Of a stretch of 64,000 nt of DNA, positions 1 through 9,088 are shown in pieces. Both the position numbers and the translations under genes were made by a program. The notes under the pieces are model-generated. The model was given only the letters and a program-made list of their open reading frames with translations, searched no databases and was not told the origin of the DNA. Source of the stretch: Helicobacter pullorum NCTC 12824 (lineage in GTDB: Bacteria; Campylobacterota; Campylobacteria; Campylobacterales; Helicobacteraceae); NCBI RefSeq assembly GCF_017979475.1, contig NZ_JAERIT010000001.1:62001-126000 (forward strand), in the 5' to 3' direction. Numbering within the stretch: the stretch's first letter is position 1; the number at the start of each line of letters is the position of its first letter.

Positions 1-726
1 GATAGAAGTTTTGGCAGAAAGCATTCTTAACATCAATTGTTCTGCTGGCATTTCAAGGCTAAAAAACGCCACTCCTCTTCCTGTGTCAAGTGCCTTTTGT
101 GCCATATTTAAAACAAGTGTAGTTTTTCCCATTGCTGGACGAGCTGCTACGATGATTAAATCACCTTTGCCAAAACCGGTGGTTTTTTCATTGAGAGAAT
201 GAAAGCCAGTATCCACGCCAATAAGGACGGAGTTTCCTTTTTGTTTCATTTCTTCAATATATTTTAAAGTAGAGATTGTAACTTCTTTGGAATCTTTAAA
301 TTCTCTATTTTCATGCACATTTGTAATCTTATAAAGCTCGCTTTGGAGATAGTCTATTATATCTTTAACGGGGTGGTCTGCTTCATTGCTTGCTTCATTG
401 ATTTTCATTGCCAAAGAATGCAATTTGCGTTTGGTAGAATCTTCTTTGATTTCATTGATATAAGAATTAAGGTCGCTAATGGGATTAGTTGCTAGAATAT
501 TTAAAATTTCTTCTTGTGAGATAGGGCGAGATTTGGTGGATTTTTTGAGGATAAATTCTTCATCAATGGGCATATCTAGTTTTCGTAATTCAAGCATAGC
601 AGCAAAAATATTTTGATTTGGAGTGTATAAAAAATCCTCTGGGCTAAGAATCTCTGCTACATTATCAAGTTGTTCGGGGTCAAAAAAAATAGAACTTAAA
701 ACAGCTCTTTCAATTTGCACTTCCAT
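1..726 (-). CDS. dnaB: Replicative DNA helicase DnaB, N-terminal part (runs off the window)
   Basis: The reverse strand reads open from an ATG at 726 through the window edge, giving the first 242 residues of the replicative helicase. The N-terminal domain (about residues 1-100, starting MEVQIERAVLSSIFFDPEQL) is followed by a linker and the start of the RecA-like ATPase core. Its Walker A motif, ARPAMGKTT, is visible near residue 200, followed by FFSLEMPAEQLMLRM. The hexamer unwinds DNA ahead of the fork and binds DnaG primase. It is the last gene of an overlapping minus-strand run starting at 5728; the EI24 gene stops 3 bases upstream of its start. The rest of the ATPase core lies outside the window. 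Confidence 0.94.
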   Translation of the reverse strand, partial: MEVQIERAVLSSIFFDPEQLDNVAEILSPEDFLYTPNQNIFAAMLELRKLDMPIDEEFILKKSTKSRPISQEEILNILATNPISDLNSYINEIKEDSTKRKLHSLAMKINEASNEADHPVKDIIDYLQSELYKITNVHENREFKDSKEVTISTLKYIEEMKQKGNSVLIGVDTGFHSLNEKTTGFGKGDLIIVAARPAMGKTTLVLNMAQKALDTGRGVAFFSLEMPAEQLMLRMLSAKTSI

Positions 727-729
727 AGA

Positions 730-1458
730 TTAGTCTCCTTGTTTGATAGTAAAAAATAAATGTGTTAAAGCCGCAAGAGCAAAAAAGGGAATGAAAAAAT
801 TTAGAAAAGGAATGAGGCTTAATCCATAAAGTGGCAAAATTAAGCTTCTTATAGAAGTTTTGTAGGTTTTTTTTATGGTTTTAAATTCTGTTTTTTTGAA
901 AATATTTTCTCCGACATCTTGAGAGAGTGTTTTTGAAAATAGCCAATAGTTTGGAAGTAAGACAAAAAGCGTCCCCACAAAAGGAATAAAATAAAAAGGA
1001 ATTAAAATAAGCAAGAAAAATCCATATACCAAATAAATCCATACAAGCGACAAGATTGAAGAAAATAAGCTAGTATCAGGTGCAATTTGGATATTTTGGT
1101 AATGCCGCTTATGGATGAAATTCACCACTAATGGAGTCAAAAATGAACAAATGATAAGATTGCTAAGAAGACTTAATACCAAAAAACTAACAAAAAGCAC
1201 GATAAAAAGAGTGGCTTTGATGATAAAATCTAATATGCTTTGAATCCAAGATAACCAAGAAGTTTCAATGGCTAAATCTGGGCGGATAAAATCATATAAT
1301 TCTAAGAATAAATTATCACCAAAAAAATAAAAGATAATTGCCCAAAAAAGCAAAGAAATCACCAAAGGCAAAATAGCAAGTTTTAGCATAAAAGGCGTGA
1401 AAAAATCATTTTTTGCATTTTGCAAATGTTGTTTGGTTTGGATAATTATATTTCCCAT
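730..1458 (-). CDS. EI24-domain (CysZ-like) integral membrane protein
   Basis: A 242-residue polytopic membrane protein with about four to five hydrophobic segments (roughly residues 25-50, 75-115, 135-175 and 210-235). The pattern and length fit the EI24/CysZ-like family, whose role in Campylobacterota is unknown. I chose the ATG at 1458: a GAGG Shine-Dalgarno sits 6 bases upstream, whereas the open frame extends only four codons further to a TTG that lies on the GAGG itself. It sits between bioC and dnaB in the same operon, 3 bases before dnaB. Family assignment is from the hydrophobic pattern and general resemblance, so it is moderate. Confidence 0.7.
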   Translation of the reverse strand: MGNIIIQTKQHLQNAKNDFFTPFMLKLAILPLVISLLFWAIIFYFFGDNLFLELYDFIRPDLAIETSWLSWIQSILDFIIKATLFIVLFVSFLVLSLLSNLIICSFLTPLVVNFIHKRHYQNIQIAPDTSLFSSILSLVWIYLVYGFFLLILIPFYFIPFVGTLFVLLPNYWLFSKTLSQDVGENIFKKTEFKTIKKTYKTSIRSLILPLYGLSLIPFLNFFIPFFALAALTHLFFTIKQGD

Positions 1459-1498
1459 TTTTTGCCTCAAATTTATAGTTGATATTGTTTGATAGATT

Positions 1499-2230
1499 CT
1501 ACCTTTTTTGTGCTAAAAGATAAATAGGCTCATAAGTTAGTTGATTGTTGAAATATTCTTGATAGGCTAAAAGTCGCTTTTTTGTAAGAATAAAAGAATC
1601 TCCATAAACATTTACACCCGTGTTTTTTAGATGTCTAAATACTTCAATTGGTGTGTGAAAATGCAGAGTTTCTAAAGTGCTAAAGCATTCTAAAATATCC
1701 CAATCTTTTTTCAAAATATCATAATATTGATGGATATCCAAATATTCTAAGCCAACGCCTAGAAACTTTTTGATTTCAAAGAGATTCTTTGTGCCAAAAA
1801 TACCTAAGAGTAAATACGCATTTTTGCAAGCAAGTGAAGAGAGTTTGGGAAGAAGAATGTTTTGATTGCACCATTGCAATGCAGCATTAGAGGCGATAAA
1901 ATCAAATGGTAAATTTTGATAAAAATTTTTTATCATTTTTATATTTTCCATATCAAATTGCAAAAATTGAATTTTTTCTCCCACAAATTCTTTGGAAAAA
2001 TCTACAATATCTAATGCCAAAAAATGTTCGAATGTCAAAAGGTTGCAAATTTTTTTTGAGAAGCTACCATTGCCACAACCAAGTTCTAAAATATTTTGAA
2101 AATGGATTTTTTGTTTGTGTTTCATTAAAATTTCAAGCAGAGTATTTTGCATTTTTTCTTGAATTATAGCGGCTGAAGTATAGGTATTTTGGGCTTTTAA
2201 AAAGGTTTTTTGGAGCTTAGATTTTAGCAT
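1499..2230 (-). CDS. bioC: Malonyl-ACP O-methyltransferase BioC
   Basis: A SAM-dependent methyltransferase of 243 residues. Motif I reads ILELGCGNGSFSKKIC and a later NAALQWC matches the BioC hallmark region (SNxALQW). BioC methylates malonyl-ACP so that it can enter fatty-acid elongation as a disguised primer for pimelate, the first step toward biotin. The open frame extends to 2386, inside bioG. The start at 2230 (MLKSKLQKTFLKAQ) matches the usual BioC N-terminus and gives a 14-base overlap with the end of bioG. Its neighbours bioG and bioF supply the next steps, which supports the call. Confidence 0.87.
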   Translation of the reverse strand: MLKSKLQKTFLKAQNTYTSAAIIQEKMQNTLLEILMKHKQKIHFQNILELGCGNGSFSKKICNLLTFEHFLALDIVDFSKEFVGEKIQFLQFDMENIKMIKNFYQNLPFDFIASNAALQWCNQNILLPKLSSLACKNAYLLLGIFGTKNLFEIKKFLGVGLEYLDIHQYYDILKKDWDILECFSTLETLHFHTPIEVFRHLKNTGVNVYGDSFILTKKRLLAYQEYFNNQLTYEPIYLLAQKR

Positions 2231-2867
2231 AAAATTCCCAATCAAAAAAGACAAAATGCGGAGCTTGAATTTTAAAAATCTGGTTTTGATAGCCTTTGTA
2301 GTGCCAAAAGTTTTCTTGAATCTCTGTGAAAAATACCTCATCTTTGAGAGAAATAATAACCCTATCCCACGGGAATTGATTTTCAATGATTTTCCTATGA
2401 TCTAAGAAAAATTGTAATTCTTTTTTTAGCAAAGATTCTTCTAAAAAGGTAAAATTTTGCGTTTTGGGTAGGTGTTCTCCAAAAAGATTGTTTTTAAAGG
2501 ATTCTAAATTGAATCTTTTTTGGGTTAGAGCAAAAAGCTTTGGGTGGATTCCATAGGTTTCATCAATCCCATATTCTGTGCCATTTATAGCAGTTTTTGA
2601 AGCGAATTTTAAAGGGCATTGTGTAGAATTTAAAAATAAATTTGCCGCCCAAACTCCCATAGAAAAAGCAAAAAGATGAAATGTTTTATCTTGGAGGGAT
2701 GGGAGTAGATTGTTTAATATTTCAAATTTCAAATGTTGGTAGTTAAAAACCAAAATCCAGTCATAATTTTTGGGGATAAAGTTTTTGAAATGCGTAGGAT
2801 GAGATGCAAAACCTCCAAAAATTAATAAAATATTTTTATTATTATTAAGCTCTTGATATATATTCAT
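2217..2867 (-). CDS. bioG: Pimeloyl-ACP methyl ester esterase BioG (DUF452 family)
   Basis: A 216-residue alpha/beta hydrolase. The N-terminus has the strand/oxyanion region ILLIFGGFASHP, and the nucleophile serine is in FAFSMGVWAA (GxSxG-like, first glycine replaced by Ala/Phe as is common in BioG). The likely catalytic His is in QAPHFVFFDWE near the C-terminus. BioG releases pimeloyl-ACP from its methyl ester and replaces BioH. ATG at 2867 is preferred over the TTG two codons upstream. The start lies inside the 3' end of bioF and the end overlaps bioC, so the three genes are translationally coupled. Confidence 0.87.
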   Translation of the reverse strand: MNIYQELNNNKNILLIFGGFASHPTHFKNFIPKNYDWILVFNYQHLKFEILNNLLPSLQDKTFHLFAFSMGVWAANLFLNSTQCPLKFASKTAINGTEYGIDETYGIHPKLFALTQKRFNLESFKNNLFGEHLPKTQNFTFLEESLLKKELQFFLDHRKIIENQFPWDRVIISLKDEVFFTEIQENFWHYKGYQNQIFKIQAPHFVFFDWEFYAKI

Positions 2868-4026
2868 TATCAATTTCTTTTAAAATGTGATGGAGTGATT
2901 GGAGTTTGCTAAAGGGCATTTTTTGTGTGAGTGAAAACCTCAAGCAAGCACGATTATTTGGAATTGTTGGCGGTTTTATGGCGGGAGCAAAAAACCCTCT
3001 TTTTTCTAATTCTTTTTGGAAAAATACCGCTTTTTGATTTTCTTTTAGGACAAGGCTTAAGATATTGTAATCCCCCATAATTTCATAGTTTGTAGCTTCT
3101 TGTAAAGAGCTTTTGAAGTCAAAACTAAGTTTGGCAAGGTTTTTTCTTTCTTGATGAAGTTTTGGCAAATGCAAAAAAGCAAAATAGCTCATAGCTATAT
3201 TAACAGGCGGTAATGCAGTGGAATAAATAAGACTTCTTGCGAAGTTGATAAAATAATCTTTGAAATCTTGATTGCATAGCATACAAGCACCCATAGAGGC
3301 TAGAGCCTTGCCAAAGGTGAGAATAATAAAATCAATGTCCTTCAAATAGGGATAACAAATTCCTAAACCATTTTCCCCAAAACTACCTATACTATGGGCT
3401 TCATCGATATAAAGATAAACATTTTTAAAGCGATTTTTTAGGGCAATGAGAGATTCTATTTTCGCAAAATCTCCCTCCATGCTAAAAAGCCCTTCACTTA
3501 AAATAAAAATCAATTCAAAATTGTTGGCATTTTTTTCTAAAATTTTCTCTAAATCTTGCATATCATTATGCAAAAAGCGTTTTAAAGATATTTTGCTAAA
3601 GGATTTTAGTCCATCAATATGGCTTGCATGAATACTTCTATCAGCCAAAAATAAGACATTCTTAAGCCTAGAGAGAGCATTCAAAATCCCAACATTTGCG
3701 TGATAACCACTATTAAAAAGTAGAGCTTTTTTGTGATAAATGGATTCCAAATGGCTTTCAAAAGCCTCATAAATTTCAAAATTTCCGCTTAAACTTCGCG
3801 AGGAAGAGCTACTAAAAAAGCAATTTTTTTTGAAAAGTTCAGAATCTAAAAATTCATGAATAAATTCTTGGTTGCTAGCAAGATTTAAATAATCATTACT
3901 AGCAAGATTAAAAAGCCATTTTCCATTTTTTTGGATTTCTAAATCTTGGTGTTTTTGGGCAAAAAGTGTGCGAAAATTTGAAGAATCTTTGAGTTCTTGC
4001 AAAATTGTTTGGAGGGGATTTTTCAA
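2845..4026 (-). CDS. bioF: 8-amino-7-oxononanoate synthase BioF
   Basis: A PLP-dependent alpha-oxoamine synthase of 393 residues. It condenses pimeloyl-ACP with L-alanine in biotin synthesis. Visible family features are the substrate/PLP loop FNSGYHANVGIL, the aspartate motif YIDEAHSIGSFG, and the PLP lysine in LTFGKALASMGA. There is no suitable ATG. The TTG at 4026 (read as MKNPLQTILQEL) follows an AGGGG Shine-Dalgarno at about 5 bases and lies 8 bases beyond the carA stop. Upstream residues in the open frame are the out-of-frame end of carA. It forms the biotin block with bioG and bioC downstream. Confidence 0.94.
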   Translation of the reverse strand: MKNPLQTILQELKDSSNFRTLFAQKHQDLEIQKNGKWLFNLASNDYLNLASNQEFIHEFLDSELFKKNCFFSSSSSRSLSGNFEIYEAFESHLESIYHKKALLFNSGYHANVGILNALSRLKNVLFLADRSIHASHIDGLKSFSKISLKRFLHNDMQDLEKILEKNANNFELIFILSEGLFSMEGDFAKIESLIALKNRFKNVYLYIDEAHSIGSFGENGLGICYPYLKDIDFIILTFGKALASMGACMLCNQDFKDYFINFARSLIYSTALPPVNIAMSYFAFLHLPKLHQERKNLAKLSFDFKSSLQEATNYEIMGDYNILSLVLKENQKAVFFQKELEKRGFFAPAIKPPTIPNNRACLRFSLTQKMPFSKLQSLHHILKEIDNEYISRA

Positions 4027-4034
4027 AAAGTCCC

Positions 4035-5177
4035 CTAGGCTTTTGAAGTTTGCAAAAGTTGTGCAAATTCCTTGAAAAGTGCGGTGGATTCTAGCGGTCC
4101 GGGTCCAGCTTCTGGGTGATGTTGAAGTGAGCAAATAAGGGCATTTTTGTATCTCACTCCCTCGATAGTTCCATCAAAAAGATTCCTATGGGTAACTTCT
4201 GCAATTTCTTGAATGGATTCTGGAATTGAATAGTTGTGATTTTGAGCGGTGATTTCAATTTGTTGGGTGAATAGGTTTTTTACAGGGTGATTGCCACCAT
4301 GGTGTCCAAATTTGAGTTTGTAGGTCGGATAACCTTGCGCTAGGGATAACAATTGATGTCCTAGGCAGATTGCAAAAAGTGGTATTTTTGCTTCAATGAG
4401 TTTTTTGATTTCTGCGATTTCTTTTGTCAAAACTTGGGGATCTCCGGGACCATTGGACAAAAAGATTCCATCAAACTCTTTGTTTTGGTATTGTGCAATC
4501 AAGGCTTTAGCGTCAAAATTATGTGGAATTACTTTTACATTAAAACCGGCATTAACTAGCTCTCTTAAGATGCTTTTTTTGATACCAAAGTCAATGGCTA
4601 GGATTGTTTGGTCGGTTTTGGGGCGTGAAAAGTCCATTGTAGAGAAGTCAAATCTTCCTTCATTGTGTGGATAGGATTCTTTGGTGCTTACTTCTTGGAT
4701 ATAATTGATTTCTTCGATTCTAGGGGAAGATTCTAAAATCTTTTTTAGTTCTTCTTTGTCAGAAATTTCTGTGGAGGCAACCATCATCATCGCCCCTTGT
4801 TTTCTTAGGGTTTGTGTGATGCCTCTTGTATCTATTTCACAAAGCCCCATTACATCATGCTTTTTGAGAAAACTGCTTAAGCTTTCATCGGCTCTAAAAT
4901 TAGAATAAAAAGAATTATAATGGTGGCATAAAATACCCTTTGCAAAAACGCCTTTGCTTTCCATATCTTGTGGGTTTGTCCCTACAATCCCGATTTCTGG
5001 CATTGTAAAACAGATAAATTGCCCTGCATAGCTAGGGTCTGTCGTGATTTCTTGATAGCCTGTCATTGAAGTATTAAAAACAAGTTCGCCAACAGATGTT
5101 TTGCTTGCTCCAAAACTTTTAGCCTCAAAAAACATTCCATTTTCTAAATAAATCCAAGCATTTTCTAAAGTCTCCAT
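4035..5177 (-). CDS. carA: Carbamoyl-phosphate synthase small subunit CarA
   Basis: The 380-residue glutaminase subunit of carbamoyl-phosphate synthase, which delivers ammonia for arginine and pyrimidine synthesis. The N-terminal small-subunit domain has FNTSMTGYQEITTDPSYAGQ. The class I glutamine amidotransferase domain has LSNGPGDP, the nucleophile cysteine in AICLGHQLLSLA, and the His/Glu pair in LQHHPEAGPGP. The length is typical. Its ATG overlaps the stop of the DUF507 gene by one base (TAATG). carB is not in the window. Confidence 0.97.
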   Translation of the reverse strand: METLENAWIYLENGMFFEAKSFGASKTSVGELVFNTSMTGYQEITTDPSYAGQFICFTMPEIGIVGTNPQDMESKGVFAKGILCHHYNSFYSNFRADESLSSFLKKHDVMGLCEIDTRGITQTLRKQGAMMMVASTEISDKEELKKILESSPRIEEINYIQEVSTKESYPHNEGRFDFSTMDFSRPKTDQTILAIDFGIKKSILRELVNAGFNVKVIPHNFDAKALIAQYQNKEFDGIFLSNGPGDPQVLTKEIAEIKKLIEAKIPLFAICLGHQLLSLAQGYPTYKLKFGHHGGNHPVKNLFTQQIEITAQNHNYSIPESIQEIAEVTHRNLFDGTIEGVRYKNALICSLQHHPEAGPGPLESTALFKEFAQLLQTSKA

Positions 5178-5728
5178 TATAAGAATCCTTTCTTTTTTAG
5201 TTCTTCTTGATAAAGTCTATCAAAAATCAAGTCGTATTCTTCAGAGCCAAAAATAATTTTGCGTTTGTAATTGCTAATTTTTTCATTCACAATTTCTTCA
5301 ATTTCATTATAAATTTTTGTATAGCTATCAATGGCTTTGAATATAATATTCTTGACGCGTGTTTCAGAAGTTGAAAATTCAATCAAATCTTCATCATAGA
5401 GTTCATCTAGGATTTTATGTGCAAGATTATTATAACGATCTTCCCAATTTAAAATAAAGTTTTGATTCTCGGCAAGTTTATGTTTGATTTTCCAAAAAAG
5501 TTGGTGTTCATCAGCTTGCATAAACTCGATTTCATCTAAATTTTCTTCTAAAATTTCTCTTGCTTTTTCTTCAATTCGCATTTCTTCTTTGATATCTTCT
5601 TCAATAAATTTTTGTGCAATTTTGCTAATAGGCTCAATTCCGTGTAAGACATTGACAAATCCGCAGTTTGATAGATCAAGTGCTATTTTGTTACCGATAT
5701 AAGGTGCATGTGGGAGTCTAAGCTTCAT
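5177..5728 (-). CDS. DUF507 family protein
   Basis: A 183-residue, charged, mostly helical soluble protein that starts MKLRLPHAPYIGNKIALDLS. It matches the DUF507 family, which sits directly upstream of carA in Campylobacter and Helicobacter. The middle is rich in Glu/Lys and likely helical throughout; no catalytic motif is visible. The function is unknown. It is the first gene of the overlapping carA-bioFGC-dnaB run and stops on the carA start codon. Confidence 0.8.
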   Translation of the reverse strand: MKLRLPHAPYIGNKIALDLSNCGFVNVLHGIEPISKIAQKFIEEDIKEEMRIEEKAREILEENLDEIEFMQADEHQLFWKIKHKLAENQNFILNWEDRYNNLAHKILDELYDEDLIEFSTSETRVKNIIFKAIDSYTKIYNEIEEIVNEKISNYKRKIIFGSEEYDLIFDRLYQEELKKKGFL

Positions 5729-5806
5729 TGTTATAACCTTAAATAATTTTTTTGCTATTTTAGCGTTTTATCTCTTAAAATATTGCTTGTAAATTTATGA
5801 GGAATG

Positions 5807-6415
5807 TTATTTTGAAATTAAAATTTGATTTTCTTCTAGTTCTTGTTTTAAGTTTTGGGCTTGAATTTGAAAATCCTTCGTATAAGTATGGAAATGGGCT
5901 ATTTTGATTTGGGTGTAGTTTTGGATAAAATCGTCCATTTGCGGATTTTGTTCTTTGGATATAATGAGCCCTAAAATTTCTATATTTCTTTGTTTGAGTG
6001 CCTCAATACTTAGCAAAATGTGATTGATTCCACCAAGATAGTAGCTACCTACCAACAATGTAGGCAAACGATATTTTTCCAAATAATCAATCATGCACAT
6101 TTTAGAATCCAAAGGAGTAAAAAGCCCGCCTGCACTTTCTATTAAAAGATGATTAGAGTGAGGCAAAGGGATTTCTAAGCCATTGTATTTGATATTTTCT
6201 CTTTGCATGCCAATATGTGGGCTTGCTGGAGTTTTGAGCAAAATTCCTTGAGGATGGATTTTGGTTTTTGGGCTAAGTTCTTGAATCTTTTGGCTATCTG
6301 TTGGGATTCCTGCTTGAATGAGTTTAAAATATTCAAATCCATAAGCATAGCACAATGCTGCACTTACTGAGGTTTTTCCAACATCGGTATGACTTCCACA
6401 AATGAAAATTTGCAT
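5807..6415 (-). CDS. bioD: Dethiobiotin synthase BioD
   Basis: A 202-residue P-loop enzyme that forms the ureido ring of dethiobiotin from DAPA, CO2 and ATP. The nucleotide loop reads GSHTDVGKTSVS near residue 7, as expected for BioD, and ESAGGLFTPLD fits the substrate loop. I placed the start at ATG 6415: it has AAGGA 5 bases upstream and clears the sdaA stop. An upstream in-frame start at 6430 would overlap sdaA and lacks a ribosome site. It is separated from bioFGC by about 80 bases and lies in an operon with sdaA. bioA and bioB are outside the window. Confidence 0.93.
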   Translation of the reverse strand: MQIFICGSHTDVGKTSVSAALCYAYGFEYFKLIQAGIPTDSQKIQELSPKTKIHPQGILLKTPASPHIGMQRENIKYNGLEIPLPHSNHLLIESAGGLFTPLDSKMCMIDYLEKYRLPTLLVGSYYLGGINHILLSIEALKQRNIEILGLIISKEQNPQMDDFIQNYTQIKIAHFHTYTKDFQIQAQNLKQELEENQILISK

Positions 6416-6423
6416 TTGTTTCC

Positions 6424-7785
6424 TTAGCACACACTCTTGCTTAGTGTTTTTGCAAGCCCACCAAGAGCGGTTTCTCTGTATTTTGCATTCATATCTTTAC
6501 CTGTTTGATACATGGTTGCAATAACATTATCAAGGCTAACTACCGGGCGACTTTTGCGGGTCATTGCCATTCTAGCAGCACTAATTGCCTTAATGGCTCC
6601 AAAAGCATTTCGCTCTATACAAGGAATTTGCACTAATCCAAAAGCAGGATCGCAAGTTAGTCCTAAGTGGTGTTCCATAGCAATTTCTGCGGCATTGCAA
6701 GCTTGTTCTATATTGCCTCCAAGTATGGTTACCATAGCAGCTGCTGCCATAGAGCTAGCCGAGCCAATTTCGGCTTGACAACCTGCTTCAGCTCCGCTAA
6801 TGCTTGCATTTTTTTTATAAAGAGAGCCTATCATCATTGCAGCAAGCAAAAAATCTATTGCCAAAGAATCATTGAAGCCAACACTATGATTTTTTAGATA
6901 AAGCATTACGCTAGGAATTACTGCACAAGCCCCATTTGTCGGTGCTGTTACTACCTTGCCTCCCCCTGCATTTTCTTCTGCAATGGCAATAGCATAAAGA
7001 CTAATATAATCTAAGATTCCAAATGGGTCTGTGGTGGGGTGGATTCTTTCATAAAGTCCTTTTGCGCGCCTGTGGAGGTTAAGGGGTCCTGGGAGGGTAA
7101 GATTTTTTGGGTGACAACCTTGGTGGTAAGAATCTTGCATAACTTCCCAAATTTCCAAACAATAGGATTTAATTTCTTTTAGAGAGTGAAACTGCTTTTC
7201 ATAAAGCAAAGAGATTCCCGAGAGATTTTTTTTGTGTTTTTTGGCGGCTTGTATGAGTTCTTTTGCATTATTGATTTGCAGTGGTTGGTTTGTGGCTTGT
7301 GTGGCATTATCTTGTTGCATTTGCATTTGATCTTTTATAAATCCACCACCTATGGAATAATATCTCTCTTGGAGCAAGAGTTTTTTGTCATCTCCATAAG
7401 CACAAAATTCCATCGCATTTTCATGAAGTGGTAAGAAATCATTGCAAAAATGAATGTTTTTTTCATAGACAAAAGAAATTTCTTTTTTGCCAAAGAGATT
7501 TAGGGTTTTATTTTCAAAAACGCCTTTGAGTATTTTTTCTTGCACAGAAGCAGTGATTTCTTTGGGGGTTATACCGCTTAACCCCCAAAGCAAAGCCTTG
7601 TCGCTTAAATGCCCTTTGCCTGTAAGGCTTAAAGAACCAAAGAGTGTGCAGTTTATTTGGTGTGTTTTTTCAAGTAGATTCTTGTTTTCTAATAGCTTAC
7701 AAAAAGTGTTAGCAGCGATGATTGGACCTAGAGTGTGAGAGGATGAAGGTCCAACACCGATTTTGAAAATACTAAGATTGCTCAT
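6424..7785 (-). CDS. sdaA: L-serine ammonia-lyase (iron-sulfur, single chain) SdaA
   Basis: A 453-residue L-serine dehydratase converting L-serine to pyruvate and ammonia. The N-terminal beta domain has GVGPSSSHTLGP. The catalytic alpha domain has APTNGACAVIP, GAEAGCQAEIGSA and EHHLGLTCDPAFGLVQIPCIERN, containing the cysteines that ligate the 4Fe-4S cluster. The length fits the fused one-chain enzymes. It lies two bases after the serine transporter gene on the same strand, so uptake and breakdown of serine are co-expressed. Serine is a main carbon source for many Campylobacterota. Confidence 0.97.
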   Translation of the reverse strand: MSNLSIFKIGVGPSSSHTLGPIIAANTFCKLLENKNLLEKTHQINCTLFGSLSLTGKGHLSDKALLWGLSGITPKEITASVQEKILKGVFENKTLNLFGKKEISFVYEKNIHFCNDFLPLHENAMEFCAYGDDKKLLLQERYYSIGGGFIKDQMQMQQDNATQATNQPLQINNAKELIQAAKKHKKNLSGISLLYEKQFHSLKEIKSYCLEIWEVMQDSYHQGCHPKNLTLPGPLNLHRRAKGLYERIHPTTDPFGILDYISLYAIAIAEENAGGGKVVTAPTNGACAVIPSVMLYLKNHSVGFNDSLAIDFLLAAMMIGSLYKKNASISGAEAGCQAEIGSASSMAAAAMVTILGGNIEQACNAAEIAMEHHLGLTCDPAFGLVQIPCIERNAFGAIKAISAARMAMTRKSRPVVSLDNVIATMYQTGKDMNAKYRETALGGLAKTLSKSVC

Positions 7786-7787
7786 AA

Positions 7788-9047
7788 TTATAAGAGTTTA
7801 TAAACTACGCTTGTGATTGTAAGAATCCCTGTGATAATGACAAAAATATCTAATGCGGGATTTTTGTATTTTTTGAGCTTACTCACTCCCCAAATAGCTA
7901 TCATTGGCATAATAAACAAAATCATTGCAATAATAGGACCGCCTAAATCTTCAATAAAGCCCAAAATGCTAGGATTTAAATAGGCTACAACAATGATTGT
8001 AACATACATAAAGATTGTGCTAAAGATTTTAATGCCTTTGATATTTGGGTTTTCGTTGCCAGACATTTTAATGGCTTTGCGTAAAATTCCATTTAAGCCC
8101 TCATAAGCACCAAAATAATGCCCAAAGAAAGAAGTAACAATAGCCAAAAAAGCAACCAGTGGCGCACCATAAGCGATAAATGGGACATTTAGTTTGTTGG
8201 CAAAATAAGAAAGAATAGGTATATTAGCCTCTCTAGCTGCTTGGAAATCCGTAGAATCTAGGCATAAAATACAAGAAAAAACAAAAAACATAACAAAAAT
8301 TAAAAGCATAACAGCGGTTCTAAAAAGAATTTGATTTGCCTTTTGGCTAGAGGCTTCCCCATATTCTCTACGCACACTTAAAGTAAAAGTAGAAATTGCT
8401 GGAGAGTGATTAAAAGAAAAAACAAGCACAGGCAAAGTTAGCCAAACAACTTCAATGAAATCTTTTGCACTCGGTGCAGTTTGGATAATTTCTAGCTTCC
8501 AATGTGGAATGAGATAAAAAGAAAAAGCAAAAAGCACTAAACAAAGTGGATAAACTAAAATGTTACAGGCTTTGGTAATAGTTTCTTCTTTGAGAAGCAT
8601 AATAGACATCATCGAACTTACCAAAACAAAAGCCAAAATCGCTCTAACACTTGGATAAAGCTGCATAGTTTGTGAATCATAAAGGCTAGTTAGTTGCAGT
8701 TGGTTGATAAAAAAGCTTGCAAAAGTGTTAGTAATGCCAACACCATAGGCTAGACAAATTGGATAGATTGCAAAGAAATACAAAATGGTAATAAAAAAGC
8801 TTGTATTTCTACCCCAATACTCTTCAGCTGCGTGAGTAATGTCGTGTTCAACGCTTTGGGATTCATTGACAAAGCGGCTTAAGGCTCTGTGAGAAAGCCA
8901 CACCATAGGGAAAATTAAAATTGTCATTACAACAACAGGCCAAAATCCCCCCGTCCCTGCTCTAATGGGCAAAAACAAAATCCCTGCTCCAACTGCTGTT
9001 CCAAAAAGTGAAAGCATCCAACGCGTGTCAAATTTCGTCCATTTCAT
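7788..9047 (-). CDS. sdaC: HAAAP-family serine/threonine permease (SdaC-like)
   Basis: A 419-residue polytopic inner-membrane permease with about 11 hydrophobic segments. It opens with the family signature DTRWMLSLFGTAVGAGILFLPI and contains PVLVFSFNHSPAIS, both typical of the hydroxy/aromatic amino acid permease family. AAGGT lies upstream of the ATG. It is likely the proton- or sodium-coupled serine importer feeding SdaA, whose gene starts 2 bases after its stop. Threonine specificity cannot be excluded from sequence alone. Confidence 0.93.
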   Translation of the reverse strand: MKWTKFDTRWMLSLFGTAVGAGILFLPIRAGTGGFWPVVVMTILIFPMVWLSHRALSRFVNESQSVEHDITHAAEEYWGRNTSFFITILYFFAIYPICLAYGVGITNTFASFFINQLQLTSLYDSQTMQLYPSVRAILAFVLVSSMMSIMLLKEETITKACNILVYPLCLVLFAFSFYLIPHWKLEIIQTAPSAKDFIEVVWLTLPVLVFSFNHSPAISTFTLSVRREYGEASSQKANQILFRTAVMLLIFVMFFVFSCILCLDSTDFQAAREANIPILSYFANKLNVPFIAYGAPLVAFLAIVTSFFGHYFGAYEGLNGILRKAIKMSGNENPNIKGIKIFSTIFMYVTIIVVAYLNPSILGFIEDLGGPIIAMILFIMPMIAIWGVSKLKKYKNPALDIFVIITGILTITSVVYKLL

Positions 9048-9088
9048 AAAAACACCTTATCAAAGTTAATTTAAAGCAAATAACTTTA

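Noticed and set aside
9048-9088. Riboswitch before the serine transporter or reductase genes
   Set aside because: The short leaders have no conserved aptamer-like pairing that I could recognise.
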